Assembly: GCA_002717505.1 (NCBI GenBank)
Contig: PBEB01000050.1
Span: 28,545 to 80,962, forward strand
Direction: 5' to 3'
Length of the DNA: 52,418 nucleotides
DNA from: Leptospiraceae bacterium
GTDB taxonomy: Bacteria; Spirochaetota; Leptospiria; Leptospirales; Leptonemataceae
Below are positions 1 through 9,219 of the stretch, in pieces. Within the stretch, counting starts at the first letter, position 1; each line of letters opens with the position of its first letter. The translations under genes and the position numbers were made by a program. Under the pieces are notes generated by a model. It saw only the letters and a program-made list of their open reading frames with translations. It ran no database searches and had not been told where the DNA came from.

Positions 1-420
1 AGGGCTGTGGTGAGTTTTCGTAACTTTCTGCCCCAGAGAGAATTCGCCTTCTTTTCGGATGTTCAATCCGCCTTTTACAGGGACGGAAAAGATCCATGCG
101 ATACAGATACCTTTGTTCGGCTGGCTGAATCCTATGACCTGGATGGAAAGCAGTACAGAGAATTCTACGAAAGCGAAGAAGCGAGATACCAGACAAGCCT
201 GGACTTCCAGTTAGGTCGAGCAGTTGGAGTTACCGGTTTCCCTGCTCTTGTTCACCTGAAAGATCAAAGAGCCATGATCATCTCCTATGGTTATACACCT
301 TTCGATCGCATTCAGGATATAATGGACAACCTGATCCTGAAACCTGCAGCAGAGAGATCCAGCCCTGACTCCAATTCACAGACTGGTGATGCCTGCGACA
401 TAGACTCCGGGGATTGTTAA
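1..420 (+). CDS. DsbA/FrnE-family thiol oxidoreductase, C-terminal part
   Basis: The frame is open to the left edge of the window, so the true start lies outside it; a GTG at 7 is internal. The visible 139 or so residues resemble the C-terminal half of the DsbA-like thioredoxin fold of the FrnE type: the helical segment containing AFYRDGKDP, then a cis-proline strand in GVTGFPALV that packs against the active site in this family. The N-terminal CxxC motif, if there is one, would be upstream. The C-terminus adds a short tail with two cysteines (ACDIDSGDC) after a Ser/Pro-rich stretch, which is unusual and might bind metal or be redox active. Family assignment is fairly secure; the substrate is unknown. 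Confidence 0.75.
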   Translation, partial: RAVVSFRNFLPQREFAFFSDVQSAFYRDGKDPCDTDTFVRLAESYDLDGKQYREFYESEEARYQTSLDFQLGRAVGVTGFPALVHLKDQRAMIISYGYTPFDRIQDIMDNLILKPAAERSSPDSNSQTGDACDIDSGDC

Positions 421-750
421 GGCAGTGAATTGTCCTACAGAGATTAAAAGTGCCGGTTCTCTCAGCGTGGCTTTCTTCACATATTGATGGCGCCGCTTCG
501 CTCAGCGAACCATTCTTCGCATACGGGAGGCCCTGGCTCGCTAACTGGACAGTTATTCCCGGATTGAAAGCCATAGATTAATTGGCAGATCCTTCTTCGC
601 CGCCCGATAGCCCACGCTGCCTGCGCCGGAAACTAACGCTAAGCCCCCTAATTTCGGATAGCGAGACACCTTCCTGGGTTCGCGTCCATTTATCGCCCCC
701 GCGATTCCCGAGACTCCTACGCCCGAATACAGGACTTCCAATCCTGCCGA
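421..750. other. Intergenic stretch, no gene seen
   Basis: About 330 bases between the DsbA-family gene and the 3' end of the M23 gene. Short open frames occur on both strands but lack good ribosome-binding sites and recognisable protein. No strong terminator or operator was seen. Confidence 0.5.
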
Positions 751-2922
751 TTACTGAACCAGAAAAACGAAGCTTCTCTTTTGGGAAGCATTCCCGGCAT
801 AGTCCATTACCTGGATCGTTGCAGTATAGCGGCCGGTCTTCAGGATCTCTTCGGGGTAGAATACCTCATAGCCATAACGATCAGGATTCCATTCAGCCAG
901 AGCGGACTTCCCGTCTACCTCGATCTTCAGGCTACTAACGTTAACCCCCGTGCCATAATCCGCAAAATATCGCAGCGATAGTAAAAGAGGCTTACCGCTA
1001 CTGGTCTTGAGTGTCGGAATGTTACGAATCACGGGAGGAGACAGATCTTTAAGTACGACATATTTTTCCAGAGTGCGAACGTAGCCTGTAAGCTTCCCGT
1101 TTCGGCTGTAAGCTACAGGATACAGCGCTCCGGAGTCCGTAATTCGATACAATCCATCATTGTCCTCCAATCCCTTAACATAGATTCGAATCGGTTCCAG
1201 AACAAAGATCCTCTGTCGAAAAATCATTCCGGTGAGCTCATCAAGGTTCCTGGCTTGAATCGCATAGACAGACGACAATCTCTTCAGTTTTCCAGTGGCA
1301 GGGGCCTCCTCGTTCTGGGAGATCACGAACCGAACACCGCCCGTAAGGCTGTGCGGGCCAACGCGCAACTCCAGAGTTTCATCGGGGCTAATCAGCGTAA
1401 GCTCCTTCCCTGGACGACCTACACCGGCCGAAGAATCCACAGCATCCTTCAGTCGTTCGTCCATGGAATATGGGGCCCAGCCCATCTTGCTGTGCGACAC
1501 ATCCTTTAAAGCCAGTGAGGAAGGCGCTCCTGTTAATTTCAAGTCCACCAGAGACTCATTGCCCGCTGCATCGCGAAGCTGAATGCGAACCATAGAATGT
1601 CCATCAGGCTCCGGAGAATTCAGTCGACCATGATCAATGGAGCGAAGAAAAGGGGACTGCCCGGGTAGCAGATCAAATGCATTATGAATATATTGGGTAC
1701 CGCCGCCAATCTTTGAGGATTCGCTATACAGCATCAAGTGACGAAACGCGCCGGTATGAGTAAGAGTGAGAAACGAGGATGAATAGATATCTTTCTTGTC
1801 CTGGCTCACTCGCATGCTAGAAATTCCGAGCCTGGCGTACTTTCCGGACGGATCAAAATAACGAACCTGCAAACAGGTTTTTCCCTGTACCAGAATATCT
1901 TTCAATGTTTCATATTCCCGGGAACTGCAGGGCTGACTCTGATCCCCACAACTGGATCGCTCAGAAACAGAGACGATCAATGGTGCATCTTTGCCATTTA
2001 CAGTTGCTCCGGATTCGCAGGGGATCAGTATCAGGGACTCCACCATGGGAGCTCGACCATCGCTTAGAGAAAGCCCATGCTTGAGAGGATTCAATACAAC
2101 CTCTCCATCCAGATATTCAAAATGCAAATGCTAAGGTCCTGAGCCTGTATCGCCGCTAAAGGCAATCTGCTCGCCCCTCTTTATAGGTATTTGCCCGGGC
2201 TCAAAGCGAAGATCGAATCGCTTTCTAAGCGTCAGCCACTGTGCTATCTCGGGCTTGATCTCCTGAACCTGTTCGACTATCGCAGAGGAGTATTGAGATA
2301 AATGACCATATTTGGACTCCCTGCCATCCGCATGGCGAATCCAGATACCGTAACCCAGACCGTAGCCATCATAGAGAATTCTTGCAACATATCCCTGACG
2401 CACGGAATACACCGGGTCCCCGACATCACTGGAAAGATCGATGCCATAGTGGAAATGGCTGCGACGATATTCTCCGGTGGTCCCTGTCAAGACCAGGGGT
2501 TCATCCAGCGGCGGATGCAGATTGTTAGCTTCCCAGGAAGTCTCACGGCTTTCTGGTTGCCAGCGATCAGAGTCAGGCTTCTGGTCTCTTTTTTTCTCTG
2601 CAGTTTCGGCTCCATCATCCGGCTCGGCGATTTTCGCTTCGTCTGTATTTGTGGAGTCTGGCTCGGGCACCGGTTCCTCTATAGTGGTAGATCCATGGCA
2701 GGCCATGATCAATAAAAGCACTGTGGCCACCGCCACCCGGCCCGGTACAGACAGGAATCTATAGGTACTCTGAGATAACCCGGCAGACTTTCCAGGGATC
2801 TTCAAGGCCTTCTGGTTGAGCGCCAATTTTTCCTCCTGCAAGGATCTGCAACGCTCATATGAGACATAATCCATCTTACGATCTCCTTCCACATCCTTCG
2901 GATGGATGCAATCGGACTGCAT
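751..2922 (-). pseudogene. M23-family metallopeptidase lipoprotein, interrupted by an in-frame TAG
   Basis: Two open frames, 2922-2131 and 2127-751, share one reading frame and are separated by a single TAG at 2133-2131. Part one has a lipobox ending in Cys75 (LLIMAC), an acidic linker, and the LytM/M23 fold with the zinc motif HYGID (His158, Asp162). It ends in SGDTGSGP. Directly after the TAG the frame resumes with HLHFEY, the second zinc/catalytic motif, followed by about 450 further residues without another stop that look like extracellular beta-sandwich or repeat domains. As read, the amber codon removes the catalytic HxH. It may be a recent nonsense mutation, a sequencing error or suppressed. 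A second start at 2874 has the better ribosome-binding site (AAGGAG). The intact protein would cut peptidoglycan cross-links at the envelope. Confidence 0.75.
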
Positions 2923-3201
2923 TCTAAACCGCTCCTGGCCACGGGCCTCTGCTACCCGAAATGGCCGAACTCAGGCACAGAATCAGATTGTCCGTTCTGA
3001 CCTGGAGCCCCTTCAACCGTAATTCCGACTGCGCAACTCAGCATCCAGGGTCCGTATGCCTGTTTGCCGGGAGCCAGAACGCTTGAGAGCATTTTAGTCG
3101 CAGGATCAGGATGAAAAGCGCAAAAAGGGTGGAAATCACTGAAGAGTTGTATTAGGTTTTTGATTATGATTGGACAGAACAGAAGAAACGGAGGGTTTCC
3201 G

Positions 3202-3933
3202 ATGGGAGCCTTGAAGACCATGATTGTTGCCGGTTTGCTGCTGGCTGGGTTTACTTCATCGGTAGCTCAGCAAGTGGTGCGATATCGCTCCAACGCCTAC
3301 GATATCGAATCCGGGAAGTATATGTACACGGAAAATCATGCGGAACACTGGCAAAACGGAAAACATGCCTATAGCATTGTAACCTATACAGATCCAAAGG
3401 GAAAAGTCATGGCCGTAAAGAAGATCATGTTTACCGGCAGCAAGATTGCGCCTAACTTTGACCTTTCTGATAAACGCTCCGGCCTGGAGGAAGGGGCCCG
3501 GGTGAGCGGCAATTCGGTATCTCTGTACCATCGCGCTTCCGCTTCGGACAACAGGAAATCCAAAACTCTGAACGTGCCCTCCCCCATCGTGGTGGATGGA
3601 GGCTTCGACTATTTTGTCCGTTCCAATATGCAATCTCTCATGGCCGGCAAGACGCTTACCGGGAATTTCGCCGTTTCTCATCGACTGGACTTTTTTCCCT
3701 GCCGGATCTACAAAGTAAGAGATCTCACTTTCCTGGAGAGAGATGCCGTGATGTTTGTAATGGAGCCCACCAACATTGTAATTAGGCAGCTGGCGGATCC
3801 AATCTACATTATATACGACAAGAAAACCGGCCGGTTGCTGAGGTTCACAGGCGTTTCCAATCTGGAAAAGCCCGATGGCAGTAATTACAGGGTACACATC
3901 GTTTTTCGCTATCCCGATGAGCTCCTGAATTAG
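3202..3933 (+). CDS. Secreted protein of unknown function
   Basis: The ATG at 3202 is preceded by GGAGGG at suitable spacing, so it is preferred over the in-frame start at 3160. The 243-residue product begins with a typical signal peptide (GALKTMIVAGLLLAGF, cleavage near SVAQ) and should be exported to the periplasm or outer membrane. The rest is a mixed polar and aromatic sequence with no motif that I recognise. Its general look, alternating strands with a C-terminal VHIVFRYPDEL, recalls outer-membrane lipoprotein-sorting-like domains, but this is weak. It ends 12 bases before the GNAT/hydrolase fusion in the same frame, so the two are probably co-transcribed. No catalytic residues can be named. 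Confidence 0.7.
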   Translation: MGALKTMIVAGLLLAGFTSSVAQQVVRYRSNAYDIESGKYMYTENHAEHWQNGKHAYSIVTYTDPKGKVMAVKKIMFTGSKIAPNFDLSDKRSGLEEGARVSGNSVSLYHRASASDNRKSKTLNVPSPIVVDGGFDYFVRSNMQSLMAGKTLTGNFAVSHRLDFFPCRIYKVRDLTFLERDAVMFVMEPTNIVIRQLADPIYIIYDKKTGRLLRFTGVSNLEKPDGSNYRVHIVFRYPDELLN

Positions 3934-3945
3934 ATCCCGTCCGCT

Positions 3946-5538
3946 ATGGCGGAAGGAAAGAAACGATCCCAGGCGGCGAATCGAAACCCGGCTGTTCGGA
4001 CACGAAACTGGAGACCGGAAGATATTCCGGCTCTGGTGGAGCTACAGAAAAGAGTCTATAGCAGCGCCTACGAAGAAGGGATGTACGGCGCCAGGGTTTT
4101 TGAGCTGGAACTGGCTGCATTTCCGGAAGGGCAGTTTCTCGCAGAACTGGATGGAAAAATCGTAGGGTATACCGCCACTTTAATCGTTAACCTGGAGCGG
4201 GATACTTACTATACATTCGTCGAGATAACCGGAAACGGAACCTTCACCACTCACAATCCCGCCGGCGATACGCTTTATGGTGCGGACATGGCGGTGGATC
4301 CGGAATATCGAGGAATGGGTGTAGCTCCTAAGCTATATGCGGAGCGAAAGCGATTGCTACGGCGTTTCAATCTAAGACGCATGATCGCCGGTGGCCGCTT
4401 ACCAGGATATCGCTCCCATGCTGGAAAACTGACGCCAGAGCAGTACGTGGAAAGGGTTGTAGCAGGCGAATTACAGGATCCCACACTGACTCCCCAGCTT
4501 AGAGTAGGATACCATGTAAAAGAAATCTACATGGACTACAGTAAGGATCTTGAGAGCCTGAACTACGCAACGTTAATCGAATACATCAATCCCGCTTATA
4601 AACCGGAACGACATCGCATATCATCAGCGCCGGTCACAAATCCTGTCCGCAAGATTCGCATCTGTGCAGCCCAGTACTTCATGCGTCCCATCCAATCCCT
4701 GGACGAGTTTGTTCGTCAGGTGGATTTTTACGTAGACACGGCCAACGAATATCATTGCCACTTTCTTGTTTTCCCGGAGCTTTTTACCGCTCAGCTTTTC
4801 CTTATTCTGGCCCCGGAAACCGATGACCGCGAGGCCATGCGCCGACTTGCCGGATTTACAGAATCTTACATTGAAATATTCAAACAAAGGGCCAAAGAGA
4901 CTGGTATCTTCATTATCGGGGGATCGCACCCCATCATCGCTCCCGATGGAATACGGAACGTAGCCCATCTTTTCACGCCGGACGGAGCAGTATTCACTCA
5001 GGATAAACTTCATATTACTCCATCCGAGCGAAAGTATTATAACATGATTCCAGGAGAGGGTCTGCGCGTATTTGATACTGGCATGGCTCGCATAGGAATT
5101 CAAATCTGCTATGATGTGGAATTCCCGGAGCTGGCTCGCATGCAGACTTTTGCAGGGATGGAAACTCTATTCGTCCCTTTTTCCACGGAACATCGAAAAG
5201 CCTACCTTCGCGTACGATTTAGCGCACAGGCTCGCTCCATCGAAAACTGGCTCTACACAGTTCTGGCCGGCAATGTTGGAAATCTACCTCAGGTAAAGAG
5301 CTTCCTCATCAATTACGGACAGTCCGCAATCCTGACGCCAAGTGATCATCCCTTCCCCAATGAAGCAGTGCTTTCCGAAGCGGAACCCAATACAGAGACC
5401 GTGGTGATTTCCGAGGTCGACCTGAGCGACCTGCAAAGGCAGAGAGAATATGGAAGTGTACGGCCGTTGCGAGATCGACGCATTGATATGTACGAAATTC
5501 ATAGTAAGATCGATATCGAACGTATTAAGGTTTACTGA
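3946..5538 (+). CDS. Bifunctional GNAT acetyltransferase / carbon-nitrogen hydrolase
   Basis: A 530-residue fusion. Residues about 16-200 form a GNAT N-acetyltransferase domain with the acetyl-CoA-binding region around YRGMGVAPKLY (121-131). Residues about 234-520 form a nitrilase/amidase-type carbon-nitrogen hydrolase. The nitrilase triad is visible: Glu278 in FPELF, Lys354 in DKLHITP, and Cys388 in IGIQICYDVEFPE. Both domains are full length. This fusion is a known bacterial architecture whose substrates are poorly defined; an amide-hydrolysing role with acetyl transfer to an amine is the family expectation. No signal peptide is seen, so it is cytoplasmic. It follows the secreted-protein gene by 12 bases. 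Confidence 0.88.
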   Translation: MAEGKKRSQAANRNPAVRTRNWRPEDIPALVELQKRVYSSAYEEGMYGARVFELELAAFPEGQFLAELDGKIVGYTATLIVNLERDTYYTFVEITGNGTFTTHNPAGDTLYGADMAVDPEYRGMGVAPKLYAERKRLLRRFNLRRMIAGGRLPGYRSHAGKLTPEQYVERVVAGELQDPTLTPQLRVGYHVKEIYMDYSKDLESLNYATLIEYINPAYKPERHRISSAPVTNPVRKIRICAAQYFMRPIQSLDEFVRQVDFYVDTANEYHCHFLVFPELFTAQLFLILAPETDDREAMRRLAGFTESYIEIFKQRAKETGIFIIGGSHPIIAPDGIRNVAHLFTPDGAVFTQDKLHITPSERKYYNMIPGEGLRVFDTGMARIGIQICYDVEFPELARMQTFAGMETLFVPFSTEHRKAYLRVRFSAQARSIENWLYTVLAGNVGNLPQVKSFLINYGQSAILTPSDHPFPNEAVLSEAEPNTETVVISEVDLSDLQRQREYGSVRPLRDRRIDMYEIHSKIDIERIKVY

Positions 5539-5898
5539 AGATTATCGAGATGAAGTCCTTTTCGAAATCCTTCATTCCCCGGGCTGCACGGCGATGGTAC
5601 ACACACTGGTGTCTCCCTGCCGTGATGGAAATAAAGGGCTTTCATTGGACTTTCATTGGGCGTCCACTCCGGCCCCTCTATCCATGGCCCCCGGAAAGTG
5701 TTCGCAAGAGTATAGAGGCCCGGTAAGCGACGCTTTTGTGCTTTGAAAGGGTCTCCTTTTTCTGGTCCTGAAGAGGAGAAAACTGAGGATTGCACCGGAC
5801 AACCTGTACCAAAGCAGTGGGCATGGTCTGAAAAACTTATTTTATACATACAGATAGTTTCCTTCGTCCCATAAATTGGGCACAACGGAGTGATTTTT
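5539..5898. other. Intergenic region upstream of the first hemerythrin gene
   Basis: About 360 bases. It holds an imperfect stem-loop (CACGGC at 5587-5592 with GCCGTG at 5619-5624) that may end the upstream transcript, and a short near-tandem CTTTCATTGG pair near 5640-5660. An AT-rich stretch near 5838-5855 could be the promoter of the hemerythrin gene. No FNR or NsrR box was found here, unlike the second hemerythrin at 31103. Confidence 0.4.
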
Positions 5899-6393
5899 AT
5901 GCCATTGAATGATCTGGAAAGGGAGCTTGCTGAGAAAAGCGTATGGCCTGCGGAACGCCTGGTAAAGTATCTGGTGGCGGACCATGAGGACTTTCTGATC
6001 AAAAGGCTTCCAAAGATGCGCGAAAATGCAATCAATGCGGAGCATGAACCACTCACCCAGTTCATTGCGACTTTAGACGCTGAACTACGAGGACACTTCC
6101 GCACTGAAGAGAATATAGTGTTTCCCGTGCTGGTATCCCTGGAGCATGAAGATCCGGGTTCGTTGACGGAGGCCCTTCAATATGCATGCAGGCACATGGA
6201 ATCAGACCATAACATGCATGAAAGACACCTTCGCCTCCTGGCCGCTTTTCAACATGAACTGGAAGACAAGCTGGATCGCCCGGAGGTCCTGCCGCTTATC
6301 CATTGCCTGGATGATTTCGGACGACAAATGTATCTGCATATGAACATAGAAAATCGATTCCTGTTCAAACCATATTTGAAATCAACCAGGTAA
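5899..6393 (+). CDS. Hemerythrin-domain protein (RIC/YtfE C-terminal type)
   Basis: The ATG at 5899 lies 8 bases after CGGAG and is preferred to the GTG at 5890. The 164-residue four-helix protein carries the diiron ligand pattern: His in ADHEDF, HxxxE in HFRTEEN, His in SDHNMHERH, and HxxxE in HMNIEN. This matches hemerythrin-like domains of the RIC (YtfE/ScdA) group, which bind a diiron centre and act in NO or oxygen sensing or in repair of iron-sulfur clusters. The N-terminal ScdA domain is absent. It is a paralogue of the protein at 31103, sharing HFRTEE and the helix pattern. The last 12 bases overlap the end of the convergent ferredoxin gene. Confidence 0.85.
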   Translation: MPLNDLERELAEKSVWPAERLVKYLVADHEDFLIKRLPKMRENAINAEHEPLTQFIATLDAELRGHFRTEENIVFPVLVSLEHEDPGSLTEALQYACRHMESDHNMHERHLRLLAAFQHELEDKLDRPEVLPLIHCLDDFGRQMYLHMNIENRFLFKPYLKSTR

Positions 6394-6657
6394 CTCCTGC
6401 ACGCTGATGGCCCGGGGCGGACATTCCTGGGCCTCCCGGGGCCTCTCGGTTTCAGCGACGCGGGATTGAAAAATATGACCGCGGCCGCGCCCATGCAGAA
6501 GCACTGCCTTCCCATCCTTTTCATTCATAATCCAGCGATCCGGAGCGATGGAAGCGCATAGACCACAACCTATGCATCGCCTGCGGTTATACTGGATTCG
6601 GAAGAGCCCGCCCTTCCCCGTACGCAATCTGTTCTGCTCTGAGGACATATTGAACAA
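6382..6657 (-). CDS. Single [4Fe-4S] ferredoxin-like protein
   Basis: A 91-residue protein with one ferredoxin cluster motif, CIGCGLC (residues about 28-34), and the distal Cys-Pro in ECPPRAI (about 79-84). This is the spacing of one-cluster [4Fe-4S] ferredoxins, with a long insertion between the third and fourth cysteine. It starts 8 bases after the U32 gene and is very likely co-transcribed with it. U32 hydroxylation enzymes contain iron-sulfur centres, so the ferredoxin may serve as their electron donor or partner; that is inference from position. Cytoplasmic. Confidence 0.8.
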   Translation of the reverse strand: MFNMSSEQNRLRTGKGGLFRIQYNRRRCIGCGLCASIAPDRWIMNEKDGKAVLLHGRGRGHIFQSRVAETERPREAQECPPRAISVQELPG

Positions 6658-6665
6658 GACTTAGT

Positions 6666-7973
6666 CTAAGCCTCGGAAGACACCGTGCGATCCATGAGAT
6701 ATACCTGGTCCCCTCTGCGAACCCGGCCCTCCACCTGAACAGTAATAGTAGCTGGCCCGCTCACTTTGCTTACACTGGATCGATCCAGTTGTATTTCTCG
6801 AATTTCCTGTCTTAGCGCTCCGGTGGTTTTCCCGAAGAATGCAACTTCCTGGCCCGGCTCCAGGCTTCCGGTTTTCAGCTCAATCTCTGCCACTGACAGC
6901 CTGGAATAGAAGTTACTGACCTGGCCCACAAATACCTTGCGTACGGTGGACTGATTTCCATCGCTGCCGGCCCAGCCCTGACGCTCACCAAGATAGTAAC
7001 CACTGCTGAAACCGCGATGATATACCTGCTCCAGGTCTTGCATCCATCCGGGAATTCGACTCTTGAATTCCTGTATTTCGGGCCGACCGGCAAACTCCAG
7101 TGCTTCTCGATAAATCTTCACTGTATTCTGAACATAATCTGGGCCTCTGTTTCTACCTTCGATCTTCAGCATGCTTATACCGCTCTCAATCACACGATTC
7201 AGGAAAGGCAAAGTACAGATATCGTTTGGCGACATGATGTATTCGTTATCGATTTCCAGTTCAACTCCGCGATCATCCATCACTTTGTATTTGCGTCTGC
7301 AATTCTGTCTGCAAGCACCGCGATTCGCCGATGCCAGATCCGAATAGAGACTCATACCGCAGCGACCGGAAACGGCAATGCAAAGGGCACCATGTCCAAA
7401 GACTTCTATTTTTACTAGATTTCCCGATGGGCCCCGAATGTCTCGCTCCTGGATTCCATCTACAATTCTTCGTATCATAGATAGATCCAGTTCTCGCGCC
7501 AGAACGATCACGTCTGCGAACTGAGACCAGAACTGCACAGCCTCCAGGTTCGAAACTGATACTTGAGTAGACAGATGAACATTCAGGTTTTTCTGTCTGG
7601 CCTTCTGAATCACAGCCGGGTCCGAGGCAATGATTGCATCGATACCGCTGGTTTGTGCTTCACTTAACACAGAGTCCACAACGCGCATATCGCGATCATA
7701 GATCACTGAATTTAGAGTAAGATAGACCTTTGCGCGAAAGCGATGGCACTTCCCGGCAATGTAGCTCATATCCTGCAGCGTAAAGGCACCGCTGGCCTGA
7801 TTTCGCAGGTTCAGATTCTCCACGCCGAAATAGATACTATCTGCTCCGGCCTGCAGGGCTGAGGCTACCATGGCATGGTTCCCTGCCGGGGCCACAATCT
7901 CCACTGGATGTAAAGCCGAACCTGTATCGGAGGATTGCTCAGTGATCCCGGATACCACCGCATTCGTTGTCAT
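6666..7973 (-). CDS. Peptidase U32-family protein (tRNA hydroxylation, TrhP/YegQ-like)
   Basis: The 435-residue protein has the U32 TIM-barrel start (VEIVAPAGNHAMVASAL) and the U32 signature EVFGHGALCIAVSGRC, followed by conserved cysteines in GACRQNCRRKY. Those cysteines, with others, bind an iron-sulfur cluster. A C-terminal small beta-barrel domain (residues about 345-430) is present as in YegQ-type members. Proteins of this group (TrhP, RlhA) are prephenate-dependent RNA hydroxylation factors rather than peptidases, and TrhP acts at the wobble uridine of tRNA. I favour TrhP over RlhA by length, but this is not certain. The ferredoxin gene follows directly. Confidence 0.85.
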   Translation of the reverse strand: MTTNAVVSGITEQSSDTGSALHPVEIVAPAGNHAMVASALQAGADSIYFGVENLNLRNQASGAFTLQDMSYIAGKCHRFRAKVYLTLNSVIYDRDMRVVDSVLSEAQTSGIDAIIASDPAVIQKARQKNLNVHLSTQVSVSNLEAVQFWSQFADVIVLARELDLSMIRRIVDGIQERDIRGPSGNLVKIEVFGHGALCIAVSGRCGMSLYSDLASANRGACRQNCRRKYKVMDDRGVELEIDNEYIMSPNDICTLPFLNRVIESGISMLKIEGRNRGPDYVQNTVKIYREALEFAGRPEIQEFKSRIPGWMQDLEQVYHRGFSSGYYLGERQGWAGSDGNQSTVRKVFVGQVSNFYSRLSVAEIELKTGSLEPGQEVAFFGKTTGALRQEIREIQLDRSSVSKVSGPATITVQVEGRVRRGDQVYLMDRTVSSEA

Positions 7974-8362
7974 GAATCCTATTTTTTAAGGCTCCTGGAT
8001 GGGGCAATTGAATAAAGCAGAGACCGCGCGATCCTGTTGGTCTTGATTCTCAAAGTGAAATCCAACGTATATACGAGACCGCATAAAAGTTCTTATGATA
8101 GCCTGGTCATTCACAGTCTGTAAGCCCGGGATTGGAATGGCCCGGAGATGAATTTCAAAGACGTCCCTTCAGCTTATCCGGGTCTTGCCAGGCCGACGCA
8201 AGCCCATTTTATAGATCATACAGTTTGTGCTTAAGGGAAGCTGCCCATCCGATGAACTGCTAGATGATTTCTGCGTCTTCATACCGGCAGGTGCCAACCG
8301 GCACCCAGAGTATATTACAGCTCTTTGAATCAGGGGCCGGGTTTTGCACTGCTTTCCAGGGG
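7974..8362. other. Intergenic stretch, no gene seen
   Basis: About 390 bases between the U32 gene start and the slipin stop. A small inverted repeat (GGTGCC and GGCACC, near 8291-8306) may be part of a transcript end for slipin but lacks a U-run. No coding frame with a good start was found. Confidence 0.4.
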
Positions 8363-9109
8363 CTACTTCTTGATCATCCCTTTGAACGCTTCCATCAGAT
8401 CAAAAGGGAACGGTAGAACCACGGTAGAGGCATTCTTCTGTGCCATATCGCTCATGGTCTGAAGATATCTCAATTGCAGGGCTGCTGGATTTTCGCTCAT
8501 TACGTTGGCGGCGGCCAGCAATTTCTCGGAGGCCTGCTGCTCTCCTTCTGCATGGATTACCTTGGCTCGCCTTTCCCGTTCAGCCTCTGCCTGACGTGCA
8601 ATGGCCCGAATCATACTTTCATCCAGATCCACATGTTTGATTTCTACATTGGCGACCTTAATTCCCCAGTCTTCTGTTTGAGCATCGATGATTTCCTGAA
8701 TATCGTCATTGAGCTTATCCCTTTCGGAAAGCATTTCGTCCAGATCATGTTTACCCAGAACGGATCGCAATGTGGTCTGCGATAGCTGGCTTGTGGCACT
8801 GAAGTAGTCTTCAACTCGAATAATCGCTTTCTCCGGGTCAACTACGCGAAAGTAAAGAACAGCATTCACTCGCACGGTGACATTATCCTGAGAAATGACA
8901 TCCTGACTCGGAACATCCAGTGTAATAATGCGAAGATCCACTCGAATCATCTTCTGAAAGCCCGGAACTACCAGTACCAATCCAGGACCTTTGACTGCCT
9001 GAAAGCGCCCAAGAAAGAATACCACTCCCCGTTCGTATTCTGGCAGAATGCGAACAGAAAGGACAATCAATGCCAATATGAGTGCCGCTGGAAGAATAAG
9101 TGAAGTCAT
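8363..9109 (-). CDS. Slipin (SPFH/stomatin-family membrane protein)
   Basis: A 248-residue protein with one N-terminal membrane helix (residues about 4-20), then the SPFH/stomatin core containing [11 protein letters not shown] and [15 protein letters not shown], and a C-terminal coiled-coil helix rich in Glu/Arg ([19 protein letters not shown]). This is the usual size and order for bacterial slipins, which form ring-like scaffolds in the inner membrane. It lies just downstream of an NfeD-family protease gene on the same strand. This is the classic slipin/NfeD (STOPP) pair, in which the protease is thought to act on the slipin C-terminus. Confidence 0.95.
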   Translation of the reverse strand: MTSLILPAALILALIVLSVRILPEYERGVVFFLGRFQAVKGPGLVLVVPGFQKMIRVDLRIITLDVPSQDVISQDNVTVRVNAVLYFRVVDPEKAIIRVEDYFSATSQLSQTTLRSVLGKHDLDEMLSERDKLNDDIQEIIDAQTEDWGIKVANVEIKHVDLDESMIRAIARQAEAERERRAKVIHAEGEQQASEKLLAAANVMSENPAALQLRYLQTMSDMAQKNASTVVLPFPFDLMEAFKGMIKK

Positions 9110-9165
9110 AATCTACTCCTTGCTCAGGGAAACGAGATCCCTGTTTATCGTTTACTTACCGATGC

Positions 9166-9219
9166 TCAACTCGTTCGTATTATTCGTATTATTCAACTCG
9201 TTCGTATTGTTCGTATTAT
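9166..9219. repeat. Two-copy 27-bp tandem repeat
   Basis: Two copies of a 27-base unit starting TCAACTCGTTCGTATT, at 9166-9192 and 9193-9219, differing by one base. Each unit itself contains TTCGTATT repeats. It lies between the slipin start and the NfeD stop, and the NfeD stop codon falls in the second copy. Confidence 0.85.
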
